In this document: positions 57,245-64,000 of the stretch, in pieces
How positions within the stretch are numbered: position 1 is the first letter of the stretch
How the letters are laid out: each line of letters opens with the position of its first letter
Assembly: GCF_013072695.1 (NCBI RefSeq)
Contig: NZ_LXUK01000007.1
Coordinates: 1 to 64,000 of the forward strand
Direction: 5' to 3'
From: Acinetobacter sp. Ac_5812
Lineage (GTDB): Bacteria; Pseudomonadota; Gammaproteobacteria; Pseudomonadales; Moraxellaceae
DNA: 64,000 bases
Notes under the pieces: model-generated
What the model saw: the letters and a program-made list of their open reading frames with translations, nothing else
Database searches by the model: none
Told to the model about the DNA's origin: nothing
Program-made: the position numbers and the translations under genes

Positions 57245-57541
57245 TTATGCCGCTGGCAATGTGTTCTGACTGAGCTGAATACGCTGCTCAATCCATCGCT
57301 GAATCTCTGCTTCAATCCATCCCACCGCACTGGTATTGAGGTGTACCGAACCCAGTTTGACCGATTTAGGGAAACTGGCATCGTAACGCTTAGACTTTGG
57401 GTTCAAACGATCATAGATGGTAGAACGTGACAGCCCTGTCAGTTCTATCACCCGTTTTAAACGGATAATTTTCTTGATTGGTTGCGGCATTGGTTCAGTA
57501 GTTACAGGCGCTATATTATGTGTGCTTGCCAAGTTGTTCAT
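57245..57541 (-). CDS. AlpA-family excision/regulatory DNA-binding protein
   Basis: 98 residues. After a ~22-residue tail the AlpA/MerR-like helix-turn-helix reads IIRLKRVIELTGLSRSTIYDR, followed by FPKSVKLGS and GWIEAEIQRWI. AlpA proteins in P4-like and cryptic prophages activate excision or island genes. ATG at 57541 has GGAG at the correct distance; the frame could start at 57553. It heads the minus-strand core module. Confidence 0.9.
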   Translation of the reverse strand: MNNLASTHNIAPVTTEPMPQPIKKIIRLKRVIELTGLSRSTIYDRLNPKSKRYDASFPKSVKLGSVHLNTSAVGWIEAEIQRWIEQRIQLSQNTLPAA

Positions 57542-58012
57542 GGGATTCTCCATTGAGGTGTTATGGTTTCAGTAACAGGAAGCACATCCCAGATTCTATG
57601 TCGTTCAAATCGTGAATCTGTGTGATGAGTATTCCTCCATAACAACAAGGCAAGGCATCATTATTTGCATTCATGTAAAAAAATATTCAGTCCAGCAACA
57701 TGGATGAAAAAACAAACAACCCAAGGTTTTCATGGTCTTGACACCCCCATCCGCTCATCTTATGCTGTGCACACTGACCCTCATGGTCAGTCGGTTTTAG
57801 CAGACCGTTGTATATAGCGCATCAGAGTTTATTCATCTGAGTATTCTCCATATGTGTAAAAACCTTCTCGTCCCTCTTTGCGGTAGAACGGGAGGGGGAC
57901 GCGTTCGCGCGTGCTGGTTCTATATGCCCAGTCTGCTAACCCCTTTTCGTTCTGCCACCATAATCATTTAGCAGTGATTCGGTAGAACTTCTATTGCATA
58001 TAGGAGTCAATC
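57542..58012. promoter_or_regulatory. GC-rich structured region between divergent modules
   Basis: A 470-bp region between AlpA (minus) and the envelope genes (plus). From 57860 to 57990 base composition turns GC-rich. It holds a TTCG-capped stem ACGCG/CGCGT (57899-57912), a second stem CTGCTAA/TTAGCAG (57933-57939 with 57968-57974), and the nonamer CGGTAGAAC twice (57881-57889, 57980-57988) with an inverted near-copy GTTCTGCC (57949-57956). Such density of pairing suggests an operator cluster, a structured RNA or a replication origin. Confidence 0.5.
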
Positions 58013-58175
58013 ATGACTAATCTCGTTTTACTTACTCTTCCCCTATTTTTTGACCCTCCTATTTGGTCAAGTCAGTCTGACTGTGGCCAATGTACTGATT
58101 CTATTGATTGTGCTGTCCCACAACGCCCCTCCTAGATTATTTCAGGCAGTACTTAAACAACTGAATTCAATCTAA
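58013..58175 (+). pseudogene. Small membrane protein gene with apparent frameshift
   Basis: The ATG at 58013 has a strong ribosome site (TAGGAG, 7 bases before). In frame it encodes 40 residues to TAG at 58135, turning Cys/Ser-rich after residue 12. Removing one T from the six-T run near 58045-58050 gives a 53-residue hydrophobic membrane protein (LTLLFGQVSLTVANVLILL, ... QAVLKQLNSI) ending at 58175. Either a broken gene, a sequencing error in the T run or a +1 shift. Confidence 0.5.
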
Positions 58176-58260
58176 CAACTTTATTGCGACCATTTGAACG
58201 ACAGGTGTTACACCCTGTGGTCTCACATGCCTATACGCAAAGAAAGTGATGGGGAACATC

Positions 58261-58776
58261 ATGAAAAAAATAACATTCATGGGCTTACTGATATTAAGCC
58301 TGTCTGCTTGCAACCCACTCAAGTCAACCGAGCACGCCTCCCAGCCTGCTGAAAGCAAAGCAGCGGAACAGACTCAGAATATTGCCAATGCGGATATTTC
58401 TGAGGTCAAGGCGGAAGATGCGCAATATTACGAAGAAGATGCTCCAACTGAGCAAATCAATCAGATCACTCCAATCTCGGATCAGCCTCCTGTAGACCTG
58501 CGCCTCAGTCAACAATTTAATGAGCATGCTGCCAAGATGGGCAATGGTTACTATTTACAGCTCGATCTCAGTGCCATTGTTGATGATGTCAACATCCTCA
58601 ACGTGACCGTAAATCGCGGGAATACCTGTGCCCCAGGATTTTGGTATGGCAATTGGCGAGGTCACGGTCCATTGAAATTTGGTCAGTCCGTCCGTGCTCA
58701 CATTAGCTGTGACTTCAATGCCGTCAAGGAAGTGGCTGTGGATACTGACATTGGTACTTATACCTTTAACTTTTAA
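58261..58776 (+). CDS. Island lipoprotein, 171 aa
   Basis: Lipobox LILSLSAC (Cys ~16) follows MKKITFMG. A ~65-residue acidic, Ala/Glu/Gln-rich linker leads to a conserved-looking C-terminal domain (GNGYYLQLDLSAIVDDVNIL, NTCAPGFWYGNWRG, AHISCDF) with two Cys that may pair. Start at 58261 preferred over 58246. Expected at the outer membrane; function unknown. First of a three-gene plus-strand set. Confidence 0.78.
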   Translation: MKKITFMGLLILSLSACNPLKSTEHASQPAESKAAEQTQNIANADISEVKAEDAQYYEEDAPTEQINQITPISDQPPVDLRLSQQFNEHAAKMGNGYYLQLDLSAIVDDVNILNVTVNRGNTCAPGFWYGNWRGHGPLKFGQSVRAHISCDFNAVKEVAVDTDIGTYTFNF

Positions 58777-58829
58777 TCACTCCTCACCCATAACAGCACA
58801 ACAAATGAATAAGATGACAAGGTGAACCT

Positions 58830-59417
58830 ATGCAAGGCAAGATTTTAGATTTTTCAATTCAAACCAACTCAGGGATTATTTCTGGGGATGATCAAAAGCG
58901 CTATCCATTTGCAGGAAGTGAATGGAAAGAACAGCAACTCCCCAAACGTGGTATGAGCGTTGACTTTGATGTCAATGAGCAGCAACAGGCAGTTGGGGTC
59001 TACGCTGCATTGGCATCAAGTTCAAGCAGCATCATCAGTCAGTTTCAGGAGAAAGTAGAAGAACAGTATTCAGCTTTTGACTGGTTTTTAAAGTGCATGA
59101 AAAACTATCTCAATTTTGGTGGACGTGCCAGACGTAAGGAGTTCTGGTTCTTCATGCTGTTCAATATGCTGGGATGTTTTACAGCACTCGTACTCGATAC
59201 GGTGTTTGGGACAGAAATCATATTCTACGCCATCTACATTTTAGCAATGGCCCTGCCTGCGCTCGCTGTTTCCATTAGACGACTCCATGACATTGGCAAG
59301 TCTGGTTGGTGGTATCTGATCAGCCTGATTCCTTTATTAGGAATGATTGTCCTGATCATCTGGTTCACCAAGGAGGGTGAAACACATGCCAATCTTTATG
59401 GCCAGCCTAGCAAGTAA
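58830..59417 (+). CDS. Cold-shock-like domain fused to DUF805 membrane domain
   Basis: 195 residues. Residues 1-60 resemble a minimal cold-shock/OB fold (GKILDFSIQTNSGIISGDD, RGMSVDFDVNEQQQAVGVYA), and residues ~80-195 form a DUF805 domain with four helices (FGGRARRKEFWFFMLFNML, ALPALAVSIRRLHDIGKSGWW, shown in part). AAGGTG precedes the ATG. Cytoplasmic nucleic-acid-binding plus membrane anchoring suggests a membrane-tethered RNA or DNA contact; inference only. Confidence 0.85.
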   Translation: MQGKILDFSIQTNSGIISGDDQKRYPFAGSEWKEQQLPKRGMSVDFDVNEQQQAVGVYAALASSSSSIISQFQEKVEEQYSAFDWFLKCMKNYLNFGGRARRKEFWFFMLFNMLGCFTALVLDTVFGTEIIFYAIYILAMALPALAVSIRRLHDIGKSGWWYLISLIPLLGMIVLIIWFTKEGETHANLYGQPSK

Positions 59418-59443
59418 TCCCGATTACAGGAGCTACTATCACC

Positions 59444-59596
59444 ATGCCTATTATTTTATTGTGGTTTATTTTTGCGGTATTTGTTGGATTCAGCGCGATG
59501 GGACAAGGCCGTAGCTTTTGGCTATGGTTTTTCATTGCCACATTGATCAGCCCATTGTTTGCATGGCTGATTCTTAAGGTCATTTCTGGCAAATAA
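59444..59596 (+). CDS. 50-aa hydrophobic membrane protein
   Basis: ATG at 59444, stop at 59594-59596, AGGAG upstream. Two membrane segments (IILLWFIFAVFVGFSAMG and WLWFFIATLISPLFAWLIL) around a short GQGRSF loop. Placed 26 bp after the DUF805 gene, so probably co-expressed. No family recognised. Confidence 0.75.
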   Translation: MPIILLWFIFAVFVGFSAMGQGRSFWLWFFIATLISPLFAWLILKVISGK

Positions 59597-59656
59597 ACAA
59601 GATGTTGAAGACTTGAATCCCACACGATCATCATGAGTCGTGTGGGATAATTGATT

Positions 59657-60010
59657 TTAATCGGTTAGGTCACTGCAATCGGACTGAGCAAAGCAATAGC
59701 CACAACTGAGACATTGATAATTATCAAGTACGTTTTCATCAATCATTTCACCCAGTGCTGTACCTGCACTGCACCCTGCCACCCCACCGACCAATCCACC
59801 AATCGCTGCACCTGCGAGCGCACCAAAGATTGACCCGACAGGTCCTGCAAACATACCAATCGTTGCACCTACTTGAGCGCTAGATAAAGCTGTGGTTACA
59901 CCACCCACCGTTCCAGCCGTAGTACCTACTGTTCCGCCGACCTTGCGACCATAGTTCCTGCTACTGATGTGTGTCGACTGACACCGAGGACATTGATTAG
60001 ACATATCCAT
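59657..60010 (-). CDS. Zinc-ribbon/glycine-zipper protein, 117 aa
   Basis: An N-terminal CPRCQS knuckle and a C-terminal YQCLSCGYCF knuckle could together make a zinc ribbon, separated by ~75 Gly/Ala-rich residues with glycine-zipper spacing (GPVGSIFGALAGAAIGGLVGG). Glycine zippers insert in or cross membranes. The ATG at 60010 follows TAGGAGA directly; ATG at 60004 has ideal spacing and is equally possible. Function unknown. Confidence 0.78.
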   Translation of the reverse strand: MDMSNQCPRCQSTHISSRNYGRKVGGTVGTTAGTVGGVTTALSSAQVGATIGMFAGPVGSIFGALAGAAIGGLVGGVAGCSAGTALGEMIDENVLDNYQCLSCGYCFAQSDCSDLTD

Positions 60011-60335
60011 TCTCCTATTTAGTATGAACACAGGATTGTGTTCATGGAGATGATATGTATTTCAATGAATATGGAATCTCTCTTAACCAATTATAGTAGA
60101 TAAGCACACATTGACTTTTCTGACATAAGAGCTTATAAAAATACAGTTAAGAGAGAAATTTCACCTTAAAGTATCCAAATAGTGGAAAAAACCCACGTTT
60201 AATGAGTGACAGAACCGATAAATTCTTACTTATTTCTTACTCAAAAGTTACCCTACTCTAACCAATTTCATACCATTTTCTTAAAATATTCTTACTACTC
60301 TATTGGCAATTTAAACACTGTATAGAAACATAAAA
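60011..60335. other. Intergenic between divergent island genes
   Basis: 325 bp, AT-rich, no gene; divergent promoters for the zinc-ribbon gene and the 333-aa gene. Confidence 0.5.
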
Positions 60336-61337
60336 ATGACCACTAAACCATCTTATTCAGAGCAGTTCAAGAAGAAACTCAACAGCTATAATCCTGTCAT
60401 GAATATTTGGATTCATGCCCATATAATCCGCCATGCAGAACGCATCATAGATCGCCATTCAATTAGAGATTTTGATGAAATACTGATAGAACTAGAAAAT
60501 CTAACCTCTCTTAAAGAGGTCAGACAAATTACAATGACCAACCTCACAAAGCTGATTCATCAAAATATATCAACCGAATTGGAACGAGAAATTTTTTTCC
60601 AAGAGTTGATTGAATATATGAAACTGGAGGTTGATATTGTATTTGATCTAGAATTAATAAGATTATTAACCCTAATAAATAGTGATAAAAATTTTGCTTT
60701 TTTTTATTTAACTACTACTCAAAATCCTATATCTAATTTAAGAGAAATTCGATCAGAAATAAATAATTTTTTGTCTGAAGATTACAAATACAAAAGTGAT
60801 CTCTACCAGAAACTTCCCTCACTTCCAAATAAAGAATTTTTTAAAAACCCAACTATTCAAGCAAATAAAGAAATTATCTTAAATTTTAGTAAATATGAAC
60901 TTATATCCCTACCTTTAGAATTTATTAGTAACTTAAAAGTAATAATAGAATATTATGATGAAATACAAAAAATATCACGTATCATTATCAATAAAAAGAT
61001 ATCAAATAAGACTTTCATTGAATGGCTATACAATTATCTTGATAAAAAAACACAGTTTCCTTATACACCAGTAACATTAGAAGAAAAAAAAGAACTGGTA
61101 CTTTTACAATTAAACTTTTGGTTTTGTATTGATTCAGAAGCATATTCTAAGGTTTTAGAAAAAATACAAAGCACATGGAACAAAAGAAACTTTGATAAAA
61201 GACCCGTATCTGCAAGAAAAAAAATAGCGAAAAAGAGTAAAACATCTAAAGAGTCCTCAGAATCAACAAGAACCCTCCCCTCAACAATCCAGCCTAAAAT
61301 CGTTGATGATGTTGATAACTATATTTCCCGATATTAA
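60336..61337 (+). CDS. Orphan protein, 333 aa, at the right island end
   Basis: A mostly helical, soluble protein with no recognised motif. Residues 1-100 (YSEQFKKKLNSYNPVMNIWIH...) use moderate-GC codons; from about residue 105 on, the DNA becomes far more AT-rich and the protein rich in Ile/Asn/Lys. The C-terminus is a basic, Ser-rich tail (KKIAKKSKTSKESSEST). The composition break suggests a mosaic gene. A defence or replication function is possible for its position but nothing shows it. Confidence 0.75.
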   Translation: MTTKPSYSEQFKKKLNSYNPVMNIWIHAHIIRHAERIIDRHSIRDFDEILIELENLTSLKEVRQITMTNLTKLIHQNISTELEREIFFQELIEYMKLEVDIVFDLELIRLLTLINSDKNFAFFYLTTTQNPISNLREIRSEINNFLSEDYKYKSDLYQKLPSLPNKEFFKNPTIQANKEIILNFSKYELISLPLEFISNLKVIIEYYDEIQKISRIIINKKISNKTFIEWLYNYLDKKTQFPYTPVTLEEKKELVLLQLNFWFCIDSEAYSKVLEKIQSTWNKRNFDKRPVSARKKIAKKSKTSKESSESTRTLPSTIQPKIVDDVDNYISRY

Positions 61338-61486
61338 TGAAAATAGATATGAAATCCGGCTTTCTATATTACGTTATGATCTTTAAAGCTTACTCTGGAA
61401 GTACAGATCATTATTAGCAAGAAACAAATAAGCTAATTGTTCTTATCCTATGAAGTTCTAAATTATATGATCCAATCCGAGGTTTG

Positions 61487-61509
61487 ATGAGGGGTAGGTT
61501 GAGGGGTAA
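61487..61509 (+). repeat. 23-bp terminal element, right copy (putative integrase arm site)
   Basis: Identical to 32864-32886 and in the same orientation, with two GAGGGGTA boxes; it lies 48 bp inside attR. Confidence 0.85.
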
Positions 61510-61522
61510 GCACGCAGATAAA

Positions 61523-61554
61523 AAATAAGCCCTTGTAAAAACAAGGGCTTATTT
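61523..61554. terminator. Terminator of tRNA-Ser supplied by the island
   Basis: 14-bp perfect stem AAATAAGCCCTTGT / ACAAGGGCTTATTT, loop AAAA, just past the tRNA 3' end. It replaces the original hairpin now at 32695-32725. Confidence 0.9.
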
Positions 61555-61557
61555 AGA

Positions 61558-61575
61558 TATTTGGCGGAAGCGGTG
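61558..61575. other. attR (within tRNA-Ser 3' end)
   Basis: TATTTGGCGGAAGCGGTG, identical to 32728-32745; includes the last 14 bases of the tRNA gene with CCA. Confidence 0.92.
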
Positions 61576-61651
61576 AGATTCGAACTCACGGAGGACTCAC
61601 ACCCTCGTCGGTTTTCAAGACCGGTGCATTAAACCGCTCTGCCACGCTTCC
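61562..61651 (-). tRNA. tRNA-Ser (UGA)
   Basis: 90 nt class II tRNA; acceptor GGAAGCG / CGCTTCC, discriminator G, encoded CCA, anticodon loop CTTGAAA giving TGA, long variable arm. Intact despite being the integration target. Confidence 0.97.
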
Positions 61652-61747
61652 AATGGCGGCTATCATATAAATAAAAGTTCAACTTGGCAAATCTTTTATT
61701 CAAAATAATGCATCAACCGCTCAAAATAAAATCAACACTCTGTAATT

Positions 61748-62236
61748 TTAAGCATTTTCAGGTTTTTCATAGCGAATTGAGTTGATATACCACAGTTTTT
61801 TTCCCAATGGCGTATGCACTTCAACTTCATCATCCACTTGTTTCCCCAGTAAAGCACGCGCCATAGGTGACTCAATCGAAATATGTTGCGGATGATGATC
61901 GTAGATTTCATCGACACCCACGAGACGCAATTTTTTTTGCTCCCCTGCATCATTTTCAATTTCCACCCAAGCACCAAAGTAGACCTTTCCTTCCTGCTCA
62001 GGCACATAATCGACAATTTTTAATTCTTCTAAACGTTTTCCTAAATAGCGAACTCGACGATCTATTTTCCTAAGTATTTGTTTATTATATTGATAATCAG
62101 CATTTTCAGAACGATCACCAAGGCTTGCCGCCCAGTTTACTTTTTTAGTGATTTCAGGACGTTCGTCATGCCAAAGCTTTTTTAGCTCAGCAACCAAAAG
62201 GTCATGTCCAGTACGCGTAATTAAATTCGATTTCAT
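61748..62236 (-). CDS. greB: Transcription elongation factor GreB
   Basis: 162 residues. N-terminal coiled-coil (LITRTGHDLLVAELKKLWHDERPEI with the acidic tip ENADYQYNKQILRKID, each shown in part) and C-terminal FKBP-like domain (GAWVEIENDAGEQKKLRLVG, ISIESPMARALLGK). GreB rescues backtracked RNA polymerase by stimulating transcript cleavage. The internal ATG at 62236 (MKSNLITRTG) matches the family; the frame to 62266 is over-extended. Confidence 0.95.
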   Translation of the reverse strand: MKSNLITRTGHDLLVAELKKLWHDERPEITKKVNWAASLGDRSENADYQYNKQILRKIDRRVRYLGKRLEELKIVDYVPEQEGKVYFGAWVEIENDAGEQKKLRLVGVDEIYDHHPQHISIESPMARALLGKQVDDEVEVHTPLGKKLWYINSIRYEKPENA

Positions 62237-62610
62237 AAGCCCAAATACGTTAATACAACAGTCCATTTACAAGTTTTTGCATTGTATGCCTTATTTAGCC
62301 ACGACTAAAGTGTATAAATTTTATTCTTTTCCAAATCATAGGTTTGTGATGTAACTCTCATTTTTTTATTGTGCAAAATTTGACATTCTTGATTTTGGCG
62401 CTTAATATGCGCCCCTAAGTTTGTTTTTGTTTATTTTTTATACACTTTGTAAATGTTGTGAAACATTTACTCCATCTTTCCCTTTAACTCAATGTCATTA
62501 CTGAATGACGTTCATGACTTGCCCACCCTTATTGAATTTATCAACTTTTAAAAGTTAAGGCAGTGTTTTGCTGAGCTTTTTGGGCATAAATTACCTGTAG
62601 CGGAGACAAC
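62237..62610. other. Intergenic with divergent promoters (greB, mltF-like)
   Basis: 374 bp without a gene; long leader before the lytic transglycosylase gene. Nothing else recognised. Confidence 0.5.
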
Positions 62611-63720
62611 ATGCACAGTAATTCAAGTTCTGGGTCGAGGCCTAGCCTTAACTCTTTATCTTCCAAACGACCTTTTCAAGCTTTAGCGTTAGGAGCTGCA
62701 ATCCTTCCTTTCAATAGCTTGAATGCTGAAAAATCACATCAATACAACACGGTTGTGAATACCAACGTTTTAACTGTCGTTGCAGTTGAAAGTCCAACCA
62801 CAGTCTTTAAAGACGGTCAATTCCAACATGGTTTTGGTTATGACCTAGTGCGTAATTACGCACAAAGCTTAAATGTAAAGCTTGATTTCAAAACCGTTCC
62901 TGACAATGCCACGGCATTGAAATGGGTTGCTCAAGGTAAAGCGAACATTGCCATGACAACAGCCAATCTGGCTGCGATTGAAAATAAACAACTGGTTTCA
63001 TTTTCAGCAAGTTGTGGCGATCAAGCAAGCTTAAGCAAAAATGGTTTAAATCCTCAGTTAAACTGGGTGTTTAAGCAAGCGGATGATCCCCTCACACTTA
63101 CGGCGAGTGGCTTTATCTGTCAAAGTAAGCAATCGGGTACAACCCAGCAATTGGCCTCATTCTATAACCGCAATGTGGTTAAACCAGAGTCTTGGTCTAC
63201 GATTCAAAGAGATTTGAAGCAACGCTTACCGATTTATAAAGCAAGTTTTAAACAAAGCGCATCTAAATACAATTTAGATTGGCACTTACTCGCAGCAATT
63301 GGCTATCAAGAGTCTTATCTTAAACCCAGCTCAGTTTCTCCCACTGGCGTACGTGGTTTAATGATGTTGACCAACAGCACCGCCAAAGCGATGGGCGTAA
63401 GCAATCGCTCAGATCCACTGCAAAGTATTCAAGGTGGTGCAAAGTACTTTGATCTGATGTTAGATCAATTTGGCAATGTGCCTTATCCAGACCGTAACTG
63501 GTATGCTTTGGTTGCATACAATATGGGTCCTGGTGCAGTTAGCCAGATTCAGAAACGTATCCGTGCACAAGGCAAAGATCCAAATCAGTGGGTCAATTTA
63601 TATGACTATTTACAGCGTAACCAAGCACGAAATGGTCGATATAAACAAGCCGTACAATATGTGACGCGTATTCGTACCTATTTAGAACATCTCAAGACCA
63701 ATAGTCGTATTGATGTATAA
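62611..63720 (+). CDS. MltF-like membrane-bound lytic transglycosylase
   Basis: 369 residues. A signal-like N-terminus (ALALGAAILPFNSLNA) leads to a solute-binding-like domain (LTVVAVESPTTVFKDGQFQHGFGYDL, split; AQGKANIAMTTANLA), then an SLT domain from ~215: DWHLLAAIGYQESYLKPSSV with catalytic Glu234, GVRGLMMLTNSTAKAMGV and AYNMGPGAVSQI. Cleaves peptidoglycan to 1,6-anhydroMurNAc products. Shorter than E. coli MltF (518), with a reduced sensor domain. GGAG precedes the ATG. Confidence 0.9.
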   Translation: MHSNSSSGSRPSLNSLSSKRPFQALALGAAILPFNSLNAEKSHQYNTVVNTNVLTVVAVESPTTVFKDGQFQHGFGYDLVRNYAQSLNVKLDFKTVPDNATALKWVAQGKANIAMTTANLAAIENKQLVSFSASCGDQASLSKNGLNPQLNWVFKQADDPLTLTASGFICQSKQSGTTQQLASFYNRNVVKPESWSTIQRDLKQRLPIYKASFKQSASKYNLDWHLLAAIGYQESYLKPSSVSPTGVRGLMMLTNSTAKAMGVSNRSDPLQSIQGGAKYFDLMLDQFGNVPYPDRNWYALVAYNMGPGAVSQIQKRIRAQGKDPNQWVNLYDYLQRNQARNGRYKQAVQYVTRIRTYLEHLKTNSRIDV

Positions 63721-63732
63721 CTGAATAGATAT

Positions 63733-63764
63733 AAAAAAAGCTTACCTCTGGGTAAGCTTTTTTT
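63733..63764. terminator. Bidirectional terminator
   Basis: Stem AAAAAGCTTACC / GGTAAGCTTTTT, loop TCTG, between convergent genes. Confidence 0.92.
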
Positions 63765-63776
63765 ATTCGGAAAGAA

Positions 63777-64000
63777 TTAAGCAGTAAGCTCAAGTACTTT
63801 CTTGAATAAATCTTTTTGCTCTTGGCTTGGCTTCGCTGTTTGTAAAGCCATAAGTTGAGACATATCGCCTTGTACTTTGATTTTACCCGTCATGAATGCT
63901 TGCATCGCAGCAGCCATATCAAATTCCAAGAATACTTTACGTAAAGTTTCAGCATCCATGTTCAAAGTTGTTTTAGCATTTGAAGATAAACCCTTTTGGA
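63777..64000 (-). CDS. SCP2 sterol-binding domain protein, C-terminal part (runs off window)
   Basis: The frame is open from base 64000 to the stop at 63777-63779; 74 codons visible. The end of the domain (FDMAAAMQAFMTGKIKVQGDMSQLMALQ) is typical of SCP2/UbiJ-like lipid-binding domains, which carry hydrophobic ligands in the cytoplasm. N-terminus lies outside the window. Confidence 0.85.
   Translation of the reverse strand, partial: QKGLSSNAKTTLNMDAETLRKVFLEFDMAAAMQAFMTGKIKVQGDMSQLMALQTAKPSQEQKDLFKKVLELTA

Larger units (their letters stand above)
32728..61575. mobile_element. Genomic island integrated at tRNA-Ser(UGA), ~28.8 kb
   Basis: Bounded by the 18-bp direct repeat TATTTGGCGGAAGCGGTG at 32728-32745 and 61558-61575; the right copy is the 3' end of an intact tRNA-Ser. 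A P4-type integrase reads inward from the left end, a 23-bp element recurs near both ends, and a terminator stands outside or next to each tRNA end. Gene content (integrase, AlpA, Gp2-like, YqaJ, DUF932, metal resistance) is accessory, while the flanks are core genes. No conjugation or capsid genes seen. Confidence 0.93.

Overview
The window looks like an Acinetobacter chromosome (genus by inference; species not determined). Supporting signs are low GC, GTP-type PEP carboxykinase, pgaBCD, a glpD/glpR/glpK locus, a Bap-like adhesin with near-identical repeats, and ArgP/LysE, YaeQ, MarC and GreB genes of gammaproteobacterial type.

Chromosomal backbone, left part (1-32.7 kb). The window opens inside a giant Bap-like adhesin read on the minus strand. 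A metallophosphoesterase/lipid-kinase pair, pckG, an orphan gene and a TonB-dependent siderophore receptor follow. The glycerol block (glpD, glpR, glpK) carries three matching GlpR-type operator sequences. Next come folD, tRNA-Cys, tRNA-Leu(UAA), a Tat-exported PhoD phosphatase and a second identical tRNA-Leu(UAA). The PNAG biofilm genes pgaB-pgaC-pgaD lack an adjacent pgaA. An ordinary stretch follows: FKBP, YaeQ, CobW GTPase, thioesterase, MarC, ArgP-type regulator, MFS transporter and LysE/ArgO exporter.

Genomic island (about 32728-61575, 28.8 kb). It is integrated at the 3' end of tRNA-Ser(UGA). An 18-bp direct repeat marks both ends, a P4-type tyrosine integrase lies just inside the left end, and an identical 23-bp element with two GAGGGGTA boxes lies inside each end. 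Cargo from left to right: a coiled-coil TIR protein (candidate defence gene), chromate resistance (chrB, chrA), a 41-aa YHYH peptide, a minus-strand divalent-metal efflux operon (CzcCBA-type RND pump with His-rich small proteins, HupE/UreJ, a membrane-anchor protein and a His-tailed MFS pump), a decayed copy of an RDF-like gene, a cold-shock protein, an LpxL-like acyltransferase and a GvpU-like protein. The distal third is a phage/satellite-like core on the minus strand (RDF-like protein, YqaJ nuclease, DUF932, inovirus Gp2/YagK-like protein, AlpA regulator). A plus-strand set of envelope genes follows (lipoprotein, cold-shock/DUF805 fusion, 50-aa membrane protein), then a zinc-ribbon/glycine-rich protein and an orphan gene next to the right end. 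No capsid, portal, relaxase or conjugation genes are recognisable, so the island looks like a non-autonomous or satellite-like element carrying metal-resistance cargo.

Chromosomal backbone, right part (61.6-64 kb). tRNA-Ser is intact, followed by greB, an MltF-like lytic transglycosylase and the 3' part of an SCP2-domain gene cut by the window edge.
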